Shown: positions 20,277 through 30,171, counted from the first letter of the stretch. The stretch is DNA of 64,000 nt from Saccharomyces uvarum (GCA_947243795.1 OX365928.1:140764-204763); one strand, 5' to 3'. Numbers and translations are program-made. The notes: a model not told the origin generated them from the sequence alone.

Positions 20277-21438
20277 TGTAGTTGTTTGTTGTTGAGTTGT
20301 TGTTTTAGTGGTGATATTAGCTTAGTAGGAAGGAAAAGAATGAAGGCATAATCTCAAATATAGCTGATCGAGGGCGCCCTATTTATATGGCGTTCCCTAC
20401 CAGCTGCTGTCTAATCGAGTTCGCATTCGCATTCCACATCCCACATTAATTATCACCATGGGGATGTTTCTGTTCTTGAACGATGCATCTTCAGCAGATA
20501 TTGTACACGAAGGCACGCTTTCTATTGTCTATACACTTTCGTATGTGCAGAACACAAGAATGTACCTTCTAGGTAGGCACCTTGGACGAACCCTTCGATG
20601 CGCCTGAGGTACAGTAGCGTTTGCAAAACCGGATTCCGTTGGACCCTCGTTCAGGGACCATCGTCTAAGCCTTGGCGCTAAACGGTTGCTAGGCGAAAAC
20701 CGGAGCTGGGCCATTCCCCAGATTCAAAATCATCCAAAACCCGACATGAGTGTTTGGAGTCGTATCCTGTAAGGTCTGCACACAGAAAAGACGCCTTTCG
20801 AGAGAATTGTGCAAGGCACAGGAAGGCACCTTGCCTTGAACGACACCAAGCCAAAATTTCCAGAGATAAGCAATTGCGTAAAAGAGGTGACGGTGTGCCT
20901 CACCGCCGGCGGATTGGATAGCGTATGGTTGGTTCCAGTGGTCAGTAGGTAGTTGGGCCCTCCTGGAATCCTGAGGGCACTTTACGAACGCAGAAACGAC
21001 AACTAGGCTCAACTAGGCTCAACTAGGCTCCATGTTGGCAAACAGAATGTCAAGCCAATGTTGAAACCAAGTGCTGCCACGATTCCCTGAGGTTGCGTTC
21101 CACGTCTTGCTTTATCCGGTGGCTTGCAATGATCGTGGATTATGCGATCTGGAACAACTTCAATTCGCCGACCCGTATGAACTCCGCATTCCAGGATCCA
21201 GGTGCATGCAAATATCAAAATGACTTGATAGCGTGAATGAAATTGGCAGGAAAGCGCACGTATCCAACCATAAAACACCTTGTATCTTGAACCAAGTAAT
21301 ACCGCCAGTGGTTTTATTGCGAAGAGATACATAACTAACAACCACGCAATGAGGTGCAAACCGGCACCACGAGGAGAGTTCGAGAAGAGTTCATGCGCAT
21401 GAGCATATGTAGTTTTCCTCAGTAATGTCCAGAACCGT
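20277..21438. other. PAU-A upstream region (part of a duplicated block)
   Basis: The first 700 bp resemble the region upstream of PAU copy B (23613-24175) closely: shared promoter, then shared short frames around the peptide CLPRRYILVFCTYE. No gene is supported. At 21001-21030 a 10 bp unit, AACTAGGCTC, is repeated three times in tandem. From there to the next DUP240 relic the sequence is unlike the copy B block. Confidence 0.5.
21001..21030. repeat. Three tandem 10 bp units
   Basis: AACTAGGCTC occurs three times head to tail. It sits at the edge of the block shared with the second PAU copy and may mark a duplication junction. Confidence 0.8.
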
Positions 21439-22138
21439 TCATATTTTTTCAAATTGAATCAAATCAGTGCCTGGATATTGCTTTCTCCAGTATTCCCGTT
21501 GAGATTCTTGTTCGATCACAGCAGCTTTATACAGGCACATTCGGAAATTTGGGCAGGATTTAAAAGTGAAAGTTCCATTCTCACCATTAGACGTGCCAGT
21601 GGTTGGGGCGTCCGACCGTGCCTCCGTGACAGGGCTTGATGATGAAAGCGAGGGTCTATCGAATCTCTTTCCCTCAAGAAGCTTTAACAAATAACGGTGG
21701 CATGTCCGACCACAGTAGAAATAGTACGGGGTGTTCCATAATCCTTTATCGAACAAATCTTGGTTCATGTTATATGCAATAGTCCTCCATTTTTCACTCT
21801 TTACCGCTGGTTTGCGTATTGTTACCTCTAGGAAAAGTTTTGTTTGGAAAGCTCTATGGGATATTGGCTTATTGAAGGATTCTGGTGCAGTACCTAAAAA
21901 TACGAGATCTAAGCCACACAGCAAAAAAGCTATAATGTAAAAAGTAGGGTGGTGAAATTTCAGAGTCCAATAAAATCCAAACCACCGGTATATAGTGAGC
22001 CATTTCGTACAATAGATAAGAAAAACGGGACTTAAAAATGTCCTCGGGAAGAGCAACATTTTCTGCAATCAAAGGCGCACTTGGTTCGCTCAATGTGTCC
22101 AACTTGACATCGCTCCTGACATCATTATCCGACTGCAC
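21439..22138 (-). pseudogene. Broken DUP240-family gene
   Basis: DUP240 proteins are Saccharomyces-specific membrane proteins of about 230-240 residues with two adjacent transmembrane helices, some linked to COPI/COPII trafficking. Two frames must be joined to cover the family: residues from 22138 inward ([19 protein letters not shown]) and then, after a frameshift between about 22010 and 21950, the rest (WRTIAYNMNQDLFDKGLWNTPYYFYCG to the end). The start codon is also lost: GTG stands where the close paralogue at 28698 has ATG. About 35 bp upstream of the start is nearly identical to that paralogue, so the two are related by duplication in inverted orientation. Two lesions make a pseudogene likely. 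Confidence 0.85.
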
Positions 22139-22556
22139 GGCGGATGCGCTGTGAACTTGGTCTCTTGCTTACAGTTCAAGCCTTAAGATATAACAATAGG
22201 TGAACCCTTTTCCGTTCGTTTCTTTTTTCGAGCCTATTTTTGACACCTTTTAAAAGGGTAATTGCTCGAGACCCGTGGCACGGTATATTTTGGAATACGC
22301 GATTTCGGACACACATCTATTCTATATGATACAAATCTGAAAAAAAAAACAGCAACAGTAACAATATCTTATTACCATTTTTTAGATTTATTCATAATGG
22401 GGAGAGGGGCATAACCGAATCTGGTAATCAGTGAAGAAAACGTCAAAGATCTATTAATTTATACCTGATACCTGATACCTTATTATCAATGTTCTTAACT
22501 AAATCTCCCTATTCTTAAACATTACTACTTACTAAACCACTAAATACCAACAGTCT

Positions 22557-22599
22557 ACATCTATATCTATATCTATATCTATATCTATATCTATATCTC
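22557..22599. repeat. TATATC hexanucleotide microsatellite
   Basis: About six to seven perfect copies of a 6 bp unit (CTATAT/TATATC) in tandem. Confidence 0.9.
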
Positions 22600-22891
22600 T
22601 GTCGGAGCTAGGACATCAAACAAATAAAAAAAAAACGGTCCGTATTGAGTGTATCTGAACATCGTAGTAATCCAGGTATGTCCGAAACAGCGATAGCAAG
22701 CATCGCCACCGCAATAGTAGTGCGCACTGTTTTCCATTATTATATTCCTTTCACTTACGAATCTCCATCAGCGGCTAAATTTTTGAATGCACAGTGCAGA
22801 AACGACACAACGTTTCAAGATGCAAAACAGCACGGAAAAGTAACACGTGAAAAAGTGTTCTGCAGTTGAGCGCGGTTAGCCGGCAATACCC

Positions 22892-22940
22892 TCGGCGGCT
22901 ATTTTGGACTCCGCGGGGTCTGGGCGGAGACCTCGGCGGC
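22892..22940 (+). promoter_or_regulatory. Pair of URS1-like (Ume6) sites
   Basis: TCGGCGGCT at 22892-22900 matches the full URS1 consensus bound by Ume6, the repressor/activator of early meiotic genes; TCGGCGGC recurs at 22933-22940. The surrounding 100 bp is G+C-rich. No intact gene starts within several hundred bp on a strand that would use it, apart from the broken DUP240 gene to the left. Binding is inferred from sequence only. Confidence 0.5.
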
Positions 22941-23057
22941 AACAGGTCTCTTCGCTCAAAACGAACACAGCACAACATGCTAAGCTTCTATCGATAGGAA
23001 TACTCTTGATCAGAGCGAGAGCAACTGGTTAACAATAAGAAATTTATAATATTAATA

Positions 23058-23093
<36 letters not shown>

Positions 23094-23246
23094 GCATCTA
23101 GCTATTTATACCATCAACCTCGTATTATTATGTTTTTTTTTAGAACGTGGACAATGCAATCACATTGCTACCATCGTTTCTGTTTATAATTGTTTTCATC
23201 GTTTCGTAAAAATTCTTAATGTCTATATTCGTAACGACTGCGCTAT

Positions 23247-23612
23247 CTATTTAGCGACAGTGTAGATACCGTCCTTGGACAAGGCACTGGAGATGGCTGG
23301 TCTCAATCTGGTGGAGTACCATGGGACACCAGTGATCATTCTGGTGACTTGGTCAGCGGCAATACCAGTCAACATGGTGGTGAAGTCACCGTAGTTGAAA
23401 ACGGCTTCAGCAACTTCGACTGGGTAGGTTTCGGTTGGGTGGGCGGCTTGGAACAAGTAGTATTGGGCCAAATGAGCTCTGATATCAGAAACGTAGACAC
23501 CCAATTCAACCAAGTTGACTCTTTCGTCGGATTGAGCTAGGGTGGTGGTGGCAGCGGCGGCACCGGAAGCGATGGCGACGACACCAGCAGCGATAGAAGT
23601 TAATTTGACCAT
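23247..23612 (-). CDS. Seripauperin (PAU family), copy B
   Basis: Second 121-residue PAU protein on this arm, in the same orientation about 3.3 kb from copy A and differing from it by one residue (Leu at the HLAQYY position). The signal peptide, conserved core and YTVAK end are all intact. The promoter and about 550 bp upstream are shared with copy A, including a CATTCG hexamer run (about 23758-23782) where copy A has only part. It sits in a PAU-DUP240 unit that is repeated: PAU-A with the broken DUP240, PAU-B with the intact one. Expected role as for other seripauperins: a cell-wall protein induced by low oxygen and cold. Confidence 0.93.
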   Translation of the reverse strand: MVKLTSIAAGVVAIASGAAAATTTLAQSDERVNLVELGVYVSDIRAHLAQYYLFQAAHPTETYPVEVAEAVFNYGDFTTMLTGIAADQVTRMITGVPWYSTRLRPAISSALSKDGIYTVAK

Positions 23613-24377
23613 TGTAGTTGTTTGTTGTTGAGTTGTTGTTTTAGTGGTGATATTAGCTTAGTAGGAAGGAAAAGAATGAAGGCATAATCTCAAATATAGC
23701 TGATCGAGGCCGCCCTATTTATATGGCGTTCCCGACCAACTGCTGTCCAATCGAATTGGCATTCGCATTCGCATTCGCATTCACTATGGAGATGCTCCTG
23801 TTCTTGAACGATGCGCCTTCAGCAGATCTCGTACACGAAGGAACGTTTTCGTATGTGCAGAACACAAGAATGTACCTTCTAGGTAGGCACCTTGGATGAA
23901 CCCTTCGATGCGTCTGAGGTGCAGTTGGACCCTCGTTCAGAGACCACCGTTTAGCGCCAAGGCTTAAACGGTTGCTAGGCGAAAACCGGAGCTTGGCCAT
24001 TCCAAAATTAGAAACACGCAAGAGTTGCCATATGTGCTGGGAGTCGTATCCTGTCAGACCTGCACTACACAGCACCTGTCGAAAGAATTGTGCAAGGCAC
24101 CTTGTCTTGAACGACACCAGGCCAAAATTACGCCAGATAAGCAACTGCGCGAATGAGGTGACGGTGTGTGTACGAACGTAAACCACCAGGAAAGTAGAAC
24201 CGTCCAGTCAGGCCTGTCCAGCATATTTACTACAGTATCGTTACTAGCGCACATGTAATAAGACGTGCCATCCGCATTCCCTGTTTCAATCGTTCTCTCT
24301 GGATTCATGTTTGTAATGATCATTTCCTATTTTCGGTATGTACGCAATTATAGACTAAATATGCAGAAACGCTTCTC

Positions 24378-25109
24378 TTAAGGTACTTCGATATCTGGAT
24401 ACTCCTTTTTCCAATACTCCCGTAGAGCCTGTTTTTGGACTTCCGCTGCTTTAACATAGTACCCCTCCACAGTCGGGTCCACTCCAAATCTGAAAGATTC
24501 AGACACACCATTAGACGTGCCGGTGGCTTGCGAGTTCGTATCATTGCTGGTTGGTGGATCTGAGTGTATACGGGAGATATTCCCCTTCATAAGCTTTTTA
24601 AAAGTACGATAGCAGTCACTTTTACAATAAAAAAAGTACGGAGTTCCCCAAGATACCCCATCATTGAGATATTGGTTCATATTGTATGTGATAACCTTCC
24701 ATTCTACCCCCTCTATTGGTGGTTTACGCGCTATTACTTCCAATAACAGTTTTATTTCCGCATTTCCAAGTATGTGCCGTTCACTGAAACTAATCGTAAA
24801 ACCCAAAAGGCAGCAGGAAACTATCAATGTCGACATAATAAGAATGACAAAGTAAGCCACGTGATCGTCAATTAGGTTATCCCAAAAGGCTACTAACAAT
24901 AAAACCAAAACCACGAGTACTACGAAAAGTAACACTATTGGCCGATTGTGAGCCCATTCGTTTAATAAATAGGTGAAGTGCGATCTGAAAATGTCCTCTG
25001 GAAGAGCAATGTCTTCCGAAATTAAAGGTGCGTTCAGTTCATCAGGGATATCTCTGTTCAATGTGTCTAATTTGACACCGTCATCGACACCGTCGTTACG
25101 AGACTCCAT
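24378..25109 (-). CDS. DUP240-family membrane protein (YAR023C position)
   Basis: 243-residue intact DUP240 member. The N terminus carries the family motif (ISEDIALPEDIFRSHFTYLL). Two long transmembrane helices follow at about residues 58-75 (LLFVVLVVLVLLLVAF) and 84-108, then the conserved cytosolic block (ARKPPIEGVEWKVITYNMNQYL, WGTPYFFYC) and a Ser/Thr-rich tail ending EYWKKEYPDIEVP. Family members localise to plasma membrane or internal membranes; their function is poorly defined, with some interacting with vesicle coat proteins. In S288C the gene at this side of tRNA-Ser(AGA) is YAR023C, a shorter protein, so orthology is only positional. Confidence 0.88.
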   Translation of the reverse strand: MESRNDGVDDGVKLDTLNRDIPDELNAPLISEDIALPEDIFRSHFTYLLNEWAHNRPIVLLFVVLVVLVLLLVAFWDNLIDDHVAYFVILIMSTLIVSCCLLGFTISFSERHILGNAEIKLLLEVIARKPPIEGVEWKVITYNMNQYLNDGVSWGTPYFFYCKSDCYRTFKKLMKGNISRIHSDPPTSNDTNSQATGTSNGVSESFRFGVDPTVEGYYVKAAEVQKQALREYWKKEYPDIEVP

Positions 25110-25830
25110 GTGCAGTTCAATGTTGAGTTCTCAATAGTAAGCAGCTGACTACCGTGATATAAAGTATATATCTATAATTATAAGTGTTCCAATACCAAGA
25201 ATAGTGGACCCTTTTGAATCTTTAATTCTTTTAACTGCTTTTAGCTGCATTTTTCATCAGTCCACTGTTCTCTGAAAAATCCCGAATAAAAGATACAAGC
25301 CTCCAATAAAAGGCGCATAACACGGACGCAACATAAAAGACCGCATCGGAGTGCGATTAAAAACCTCTGTCTCGTTGTGGCTGCTCTTTGCCACAGTCCA
25401 ACGTTATTGAACCAGTAAGCTTGCTTGCCGCAATTGTTAGAACTTCGGATCTAAAAGCACTGGATCTTACTTTTTGCCCTGTGCATCTAATCTTGTTGTA
25501 TTTCTACGTGTTTACAGTCATTTATACAAGTCAGGTATTGGGACGATTTGAGCCGTGGTGATTGGCCCGTGTCTGAATGTACTGACCTCGAGAAATATTT
25601 ATATTTTTATATGAAAAGTGTTTATTGACCTTGAGGCATTGTAATACTCTGAAAATAATCCTCGTTTAAAAAATATACATACGAATCCAATAATGATATT
25701 GAAATTTCGATTACATAAAACTTGTGCTCTTTGCAGCAAAAGAACAAAGTAGTGCTCAGTGCTCAAGTTGGGTCAATAGAAAAAGCGAAATTCATATACC
25801 TACTGACCGAGAAGTCTCTAATTGTCAAAT
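25110..25830. other. DUP240 to frameshifted membrane gene, divergent spacer
   Basis: 720 bp of AT-rich sequence between two divergent starts. It must hold the promoter of the intact DUP240 gene. No other feature is recognised. Confidence 0.4.
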
Positions 25831-26489
25831 ATGGTACGATCTGATCTCCATTTTCTTCTTCCAAGATACAATGAAACGCCAAAATCGTTACAAGACAAGC
25901 TAAAGGAAGTAGCGCGAGAGGACAGCACAACCTTGCCTGAAATGTATAGAGGCCTACCGCAAGAAAATGATCCGGGAGCTTTCATGGCACTTCTGATTAT
26001 TTTTTTCTGTAAGAACATTATTAGTAGTTACACCACCCCATCCATGACTAGGATGTCAAGGGCGCTGGAAACGTAGCCGTCAGTATAGGATTGTTGGTAT
26101 GTGGCGTTCAGATTACCTTTTGGTCACAAAACGCGAGATCAGGAGGTTCTACCGTTTTGGCTTGCGTTGTATCAGTGGCAGTAACCCTAGTGACTGTAGC
26201 TATCAATGGAGCAATTAGCGGTGGTCCAAATAAAAGAGTTACTGCAGCGCAAGCTATTTTGTTGTCATTGGAGAGGATAGCCTATAATATAACTGTAACC
26301 TTGTGTTCTAGTAAAATGTTTCTTTGGATGCCCAAGCTGAAAACAACATATCTACACAGTGTTGTTTGCGTCCTGTCCATTTTAGTGTATTTGGCTATAG
26401 AATTTTCCGTAAAGGAGATTTACTATGGGCTGCTACGAATTTTAAACGCAAACAAGCACGGTATAGTCACGAAACCGTCCACAACCTAA
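25831..26489 (+). pseudogene. Frameshifted integral membrane protein gene, family not recognised
   Basis: A first frame begins at an ATG (MVRSDLHFLLPRYNETPKS) and runs to a stop at 26076, ending in a hydrophobic helix (FMALLIIFFCKNII). A second frame, open from 26052 to 26489, continues with three more hydrophobic segments (including SIGLLVCGVQITFW, VVSVAVTLVTVAING and VVCVLSILVYLAIEF). Joined by a single -1 shift between 26052 and 26076 they would make a protein of roughly 220 residues with about four membrane helices. I do not recognise the family. Frame continuity and helix spacing suggest one broken gene; a sequencing error could also explain the shift. Confidence 0.55.
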
Positions 26490-27063
26490 TTCGAGCCAGT
26501 TTCTTGCCCTCTTTTAGCCTTTACATATTTAGGTTTACTTCTACGCACAGCCGTCTCTGCAATTGAAGGTATGTTTCAATACCGTTCTTGACACCATTAA
26601 CTATATAACAAAAAAAAAAAATGCCAAATTAATTGTTTCATGGTTCAATTGTCATATAATTTTTTGAAATATATTTAATACTAATCTCATTTTGTAATTC
26701 TTGTGCCAAGATTCTTGAGAGTATACGTATCTACAATATCCCTGATAATAAAAAATAGCCCAAATTTAGTGAAAATATTGAAGGCCGTTGAAAGAAGAGA
26801 TTGAAACGGTTTCATATCGTTTGTTGCCTAAACCACATCTATAAGAAGTAGGGTTTAAGAATGTGACTTTTTTAGAGGGACTTTTTCTTATCTTAAATGG
26901 TGGATATTCTAGCCATCGGTAGTGGTTGACAAAATAGGTTGTGGCCTTATTCAGTTGGCAAACCTTCGTTAGTGTTGATATTCTTCCAACTAAATCCAAA
27001 GTTAAAGTGAAGATGATTTCCTTACAAAAAAAAATAACATATGGCTTACGGTCCAAAAAATAA
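26490..27063. other. Spacer before tRNA-Ser
   Basis: 570 bp, AT-rich, with no supported gene. It lies downstream of tRNA-Ser on that gene's strand; a run of T (plus-strand A, 27025-27033) close to the tRNA 3' end may serve as or near the Pol III terminator. Confidence 0.35.
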
Positions 27064-27145
27064 CGACAACTGCAGGATTTGAACCTGCGCGGGCAGAGCC
27101 CAAAAGATTTCTAATCTTTCGCCTTAACCACTCGGCCAAGTTGCC
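27064..27145 (-). tRNA. tS(AGA)A: tRNA-Ser (AGA)
   Basis: An 82-nt type II tRNA with long variable arm, read on the minus strand: acceptor GGCAACT with AGTTGTC, D arm with GGCCGAGTGGTTAAGG (A-box), anticodon AGA in the loop of GAAAGATTAGAAATCTTTT, variable arm GGGCTCTGCCC, and T arm GCAGG-TTCAAAT-CCTGC. The position between DUP240 genes matches tS(AGA)A on S. cerevisiae chromosome I. Solo LTRs begin about 95 bp upstream of its 5' end. Confidence 0.97.
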
Positions 27146-27241
27146 TTCAATTCTTGAATATATTGAACCTCAATATATTATACCTCAAATATACCAGTGC
27201 ACAGCAAATCAGATGATGATCTTTGGGGTTCCATTGTTCTT

Positions 27242-27572
27242 TGTTGGAATATAAATCAACTATCGTCTAATAACTAGTGTTTATGTTACTAGTATATTAT
27301 CATATACGGTGTAAGAAGATGACACAAATTATGAGAAAGAGGCATCAAAAGTAGCGGAAGCTGAAACGCAAGGATTGGTAATGTAATAGGATCGATGAAT
27401 GATAACATATAAAACGATGATAATAATGTCTACAGAATTATGTAAAATTACAGATTCCTTTTTGTGGAATCCTAAATCCTCGAGGAGAGCTCTAGTATAT
27501 TATATATACACAACATTATTGCCTTACGAACAATGGAATCCCAACAATTATCCCAAATTCATCGATATCTCA
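27242..27572 (+). repeat. Solo delta LTR (Ty1/Ty2 type)
   Basis: Begins TGTTGGAATATAAATCAACT and follows the delta LTR throughout (ATCATATACGGTGTAAGAAGATGAC, CCTAAATCCTCGAGGAGAG, AATGGAATCCCAACAATTAT), ending at TCTCA. About 331 bp, close to full length. No clean 5 bp target duplication is visible. It lies upstream of tRNA-Ser, the usual Ty1 target window. Immediately downstream is an inverted copy of an LTR tip. Confidence 0.93.
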
Positions 27573-27700
27573 GAATCTTGTTCCAACACTTTATACTCAT
27601 CTTCACTAATTCAGTTTTAACATTCCAACATAAATAATGTCCGAGATGACATATTCCAACACTAACAAATATCTTGTACGTTTCTGTTGGAACAAGATTC
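27573..27700. repeat. Inverted LTR-tip fragments between two solo LTRs
   Basis: GAATCTTGTTCCAACA at 27573-27588 is the exact reverse complement of TGTTGGAACAAGATTC at 27685-27700, the first 16 bases of the next LTR. Between them TTCCAACA appears twice more (about 27622-27629 and 27645-27652). These look like remnants of nested or rearranged LTR insertions upstream of tRNA-Ser. Confidence 0.75.
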
Positions 27701-27990
27701 GACTACCGTCCATCTATTACATACGGTGCTAAAAGTGACATACACTATATGGCTAGTAAACCAAGATTCAAACTGTCGTCGAAATTAATCGAAGCCGAAG
27801 CGCAAGCACTGGTGTCGTAAAATGATCGATGGAAAGTATGAAAAGGAAAACAAAATCATTTGTAATATTATACAAAGTTGACAATTCCCTTACGTGGATT
27901 CATAAATCCATCAGGACAATATCCAGCATAACCCATATATTATAACATTGAATAAAATGGGATCCCAAAATTTACAATAATAGGATCATC
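27685..27990 (+). repeat. Degenerate solo LTR, diverged delta type
   Basis: Starts TGTTGGAACAAGATTCGACT and keeps landmarks of the delta family (TACATACGGTGCTAAAAGTGACA, CATAAATCCATCAGG, GGGATCCCAAAATTTACAAT) but is clearly diverged. It is most similar to the LTR at 29676 (shared AAACTGTC-TCGAAATTAAT and GCGCAAGCACTG-TGTCGTAAAAT), so the two belong to one subfamily. The 3' end is uncertain. Confidence 0.75.
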
Positions 27991-28697
27991 CCCCATTCGA
28001 TCAGCCAAACGCATATAAGAAAGAGAGGGCAGTAGATCAGTGGCCACTCGTTTGTGGCCCAATTTATAACGCTATATTACCGCGGGAAAAAGTCGTCTCG
28101 ATGTCGGTGTCGCACTCTAGCTTATGAGGAGCAAAGGCGGCAGTATCGTTCGTAGACACAGATGTATACTAGGCTTGAGGAAGTGCTCTTTTCATACGAT
28201 TGCATTATATAATCCAATATTGTAATCAATTTTGTTAAATCCCTTTTTTATTTAAATTTCGAGGATTAGAATGTGCCACCACGGGTATTTTAGATCCAGA
28301 GGGCCAACACTGGAATGAACGTATAATGAGCTCATATACTGGTAGGTTAATCGTTAATGTAGCGTATAGAATTCATGCTCAGTTGCAATGTGCGATGTAT
28401 TTTCCAGTCAAATGCCACAGTACAGCCGGCTAGTATTTCTGTCGTACCTAGACACTGGTCATGGATGCAGCGAGCACCCTCGTATTACAAAACTTGGCTT
28501 GGTAGTTCCCAATTGCGATGCGTCACTTTTAGATGTAGATATGTGCTTTGCGGCATTTTTGCGCGCAGTTGGTATGATGAAAAAAAAAAAAGGGCTTCTT
28601 GAGGTTCTGAAATATTTATTCTAGAAACCACCGATGTTGAGCCTGTCACGTCTTATTGAAAACATAGGTAAGAGACCAAGTTCACAGTGCAGCCGCC
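27991..28697. other. Spacer upstream of the third DUP240 gene
   Basis: 700 bp between an LTR and the DUP240 start. Short overlapping frames at 28375-28624 show no family resemblance. The last 35 bp before the ATG is nearly identical to the sequence before the broken DUP240 gene at 22138. Confidence 0.4.
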
Positions 28698-29399
28698 ATG
28701 CAACCGGATAGTGATGTCAAGAGCGACGTCAAACTGGACACATTGAGTGAACCTAGTGTACCTTTGATAACGGAGAATATTGTTCTTCCCAATGATATCT
28801 TCAAGTCCCGTTTTTCTTATCTATTATACGAACTGGCTCACGATAAACTGGTGATGGTTCCTTTCGTGATACCTGTGATTTTGGTTTTAATCGCTCTGAA
28901 CTTTCGCTACGATGCCGTTTACATTATAGCTGGTATTGCGGGTATCTATGATATCTTCGGTTTAGTTATTTCCCTAGTTCACTTCATGAGTCCAATTTCT
29001 GATAAAGGTTTCAAAATAAAACTTCTAGCAGAGGTAATAGCAAGAAAACCAGCGGGTGAAGAGTGGAGGACGATTGCATATAACTTGAATCGATACTTGT
29101 TTGATAATGATCTATGGAATACTCCGTACTATTTTTATGGTGGTCACAACTGCGACAGCTACTTCCAAGACCTCATTGGAAGAGCAAGACAAGCTGCGCA
29201 GGAGAAACCTTCAACCAAGGATGCTGACAATACAGAGCCGGACACACCACCAGCCCAGGCTCCGAGCGATACACCCGAATCCCATGCTTATAGTTCCGAC
29301 CCGATTCTGGAAGCATATTATCTTAAAGCAGTGGAAGTTGAGCAGCAGGCCCAACGAAACTATTGGAGAAGCCAATATCCGGACGCCGATATGCCTTAG
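28698..29399 (+). CDS. DUP240-family membrane protein (UIP3/YAR027W position)
   Basis: 233-residue intact DUP240 member, convergent in layout with the two on the other side of tRNA-Ser. It has the family N terminus ([24 protein letters not shown]), two transmembrane helices (about 50-70 and 78-100), the conserved block WRTIAYNLNRYLFDN with LWNTPYYFYGG, a linker rich in Pro, Ser and Ala, and the C-terminal YLKAVEVEQQAQRNYWRSQYPDADMP-type end. Position matches UIP3, a nuclear-envelope and Ulp1-interacting DUP240 protein, but S288C has five tandem members here and this window one, so a precise orthologue cannot be named. It is bracketed by two same-orientation LTRs (27685 and 29676). Confidence 0.88.
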   Translation: MQPDSDVKSDVKLDTLSEPSVPLITENIVLPNDIFKSRFSYLLYELAHDKLVMVPFVIPVILVLIALNFRYDAVYIIAGIAGIYDIFGLVISLVHFMSPISDKGFKIKLLAEVIARKPAGEEWRTIAYNLNRYLFDNDLWNTPYYFYGGHNCDSYFQDLIGRARQAAQEKPSTKDADNTEPDTPPAQAPSDTPESHAYSSDPILEAYYLKAVEVEQQAQRNYWRSQYPDADMP

Positions 29400-29675
29400 A
29401 GTATGCACCATTATATATCGAACATACTAATATATGACGTAAAAGAAGCCGAGCCATTATCGTCAATCACGAGGATGTCCAGTTCAAGCCAAAGCACGCC
29501 GTAAATAGCCGTATAATAACAACCAAAATGAAACAATGTCCTGGGGGTAACGCTTTCATTGCACCCATATGATAATCTGTCCGACTACCGATCAGCTTGG
29601 CAATACCACGGCGGCAATGCGCAGGCAAAGACGGTACCCGGGCCAAACCACCCCAGGGTCCTCGCTGTTTAAATA

Positions 29676-29945
29676 TGCTGGAACAAGAAACAGCAGTCGG
29701 CCATCCATTACCATTATATACGGCGTCAGAAGATGACACATATCACGAGACCAGCAAACCAGGATTCAAACTGTCATCGAAATTAATTGAAGGCAAAGCG
29801 CAAGCACTGATGTCGTAAAATTATATAAAAAGCGAACATAATCATATATGGTGTTATGCAAAATTGCTAACTCCCTCTTGTAACTTCTGAAACCCCTAAG
29901 GAGAATCTCTGGTATAATCTATATACCTAACAAATCAATAAAAAA
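29676..29945 (+). repeat. Degenerate, 3'-truncated solo LTR
   Basis: Begins TGCTGGAACAAGAAACAGC (first bases mutated from TGTTGG) and shares a long, diverged stretch with the LTR at 27685, including GGATTCAAACTGTCATCG and GCGCAAGCACTGATGTCG. The usual LTR end (AACAATTATCTCA) is absent. It lies between the DUP240 gene and YAT1. Confidence 0.75.
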
Positions 29946-30171
29946 AGACGCTTCCATTTCTTGCGCAGCGTGGTATGGGTTCGCTGATCCGCTGCATCTC
30001 CCCAACTTCTTAAACTCCTGGGTCATCGCCCCGCCCGCCCGAGATCGTCCGCCCGCCCGGGAGATGACCTCGGCGGCAAAGCGCGCGCGCGTATATATAC
30101 AGCGGCAAGCGCGCACTACAAGCACAACAACCCCCCCTAACACAAGCAAACACCACCAACACCCCCACAAC
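29946..30171. promoter_or_regulatory. YAT1 promoter with URS1-like site and TATA box
   Basis: G+C content rises sharply from about 29990. Tandem CCCGCCCGCC motifs lie at about 30030-30060, a URS1-like TCGGCGGC at 30070-30077 (Ume6 core), and a TATA element (GTATATATACA) at about 30091-30101, some 75 bp before the ATG. YAT1 is known to be glucose-repressed and induced on non-fermentable carbon and in sporulation, which a Ume6 site would suit. The binding is inferred only. Confidence 0.5.

Larger units (their letters stand above)
22139..23246. other. DUP240 relic to PAU-B intergenic region
   Basis: About 1.1 kb without a supported gene. It holds a hexanucleotide microsatellite (22557-22599), two URS1-like sites (22892-22900 and 22933-22940) in a short G+C-rich stretch, and near 23055-23095 an ATATAC-type repeat that also occurs downstream of PAU copy A (19795-19820). 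Confidence 0.5.

Noticed and set aside
30064-30171. N-terminal 36-residue extension of Yat1
   Set aside because: It would start upstream of the TATA box and URS1-like site, and the inner ATG gives the known N terminus.
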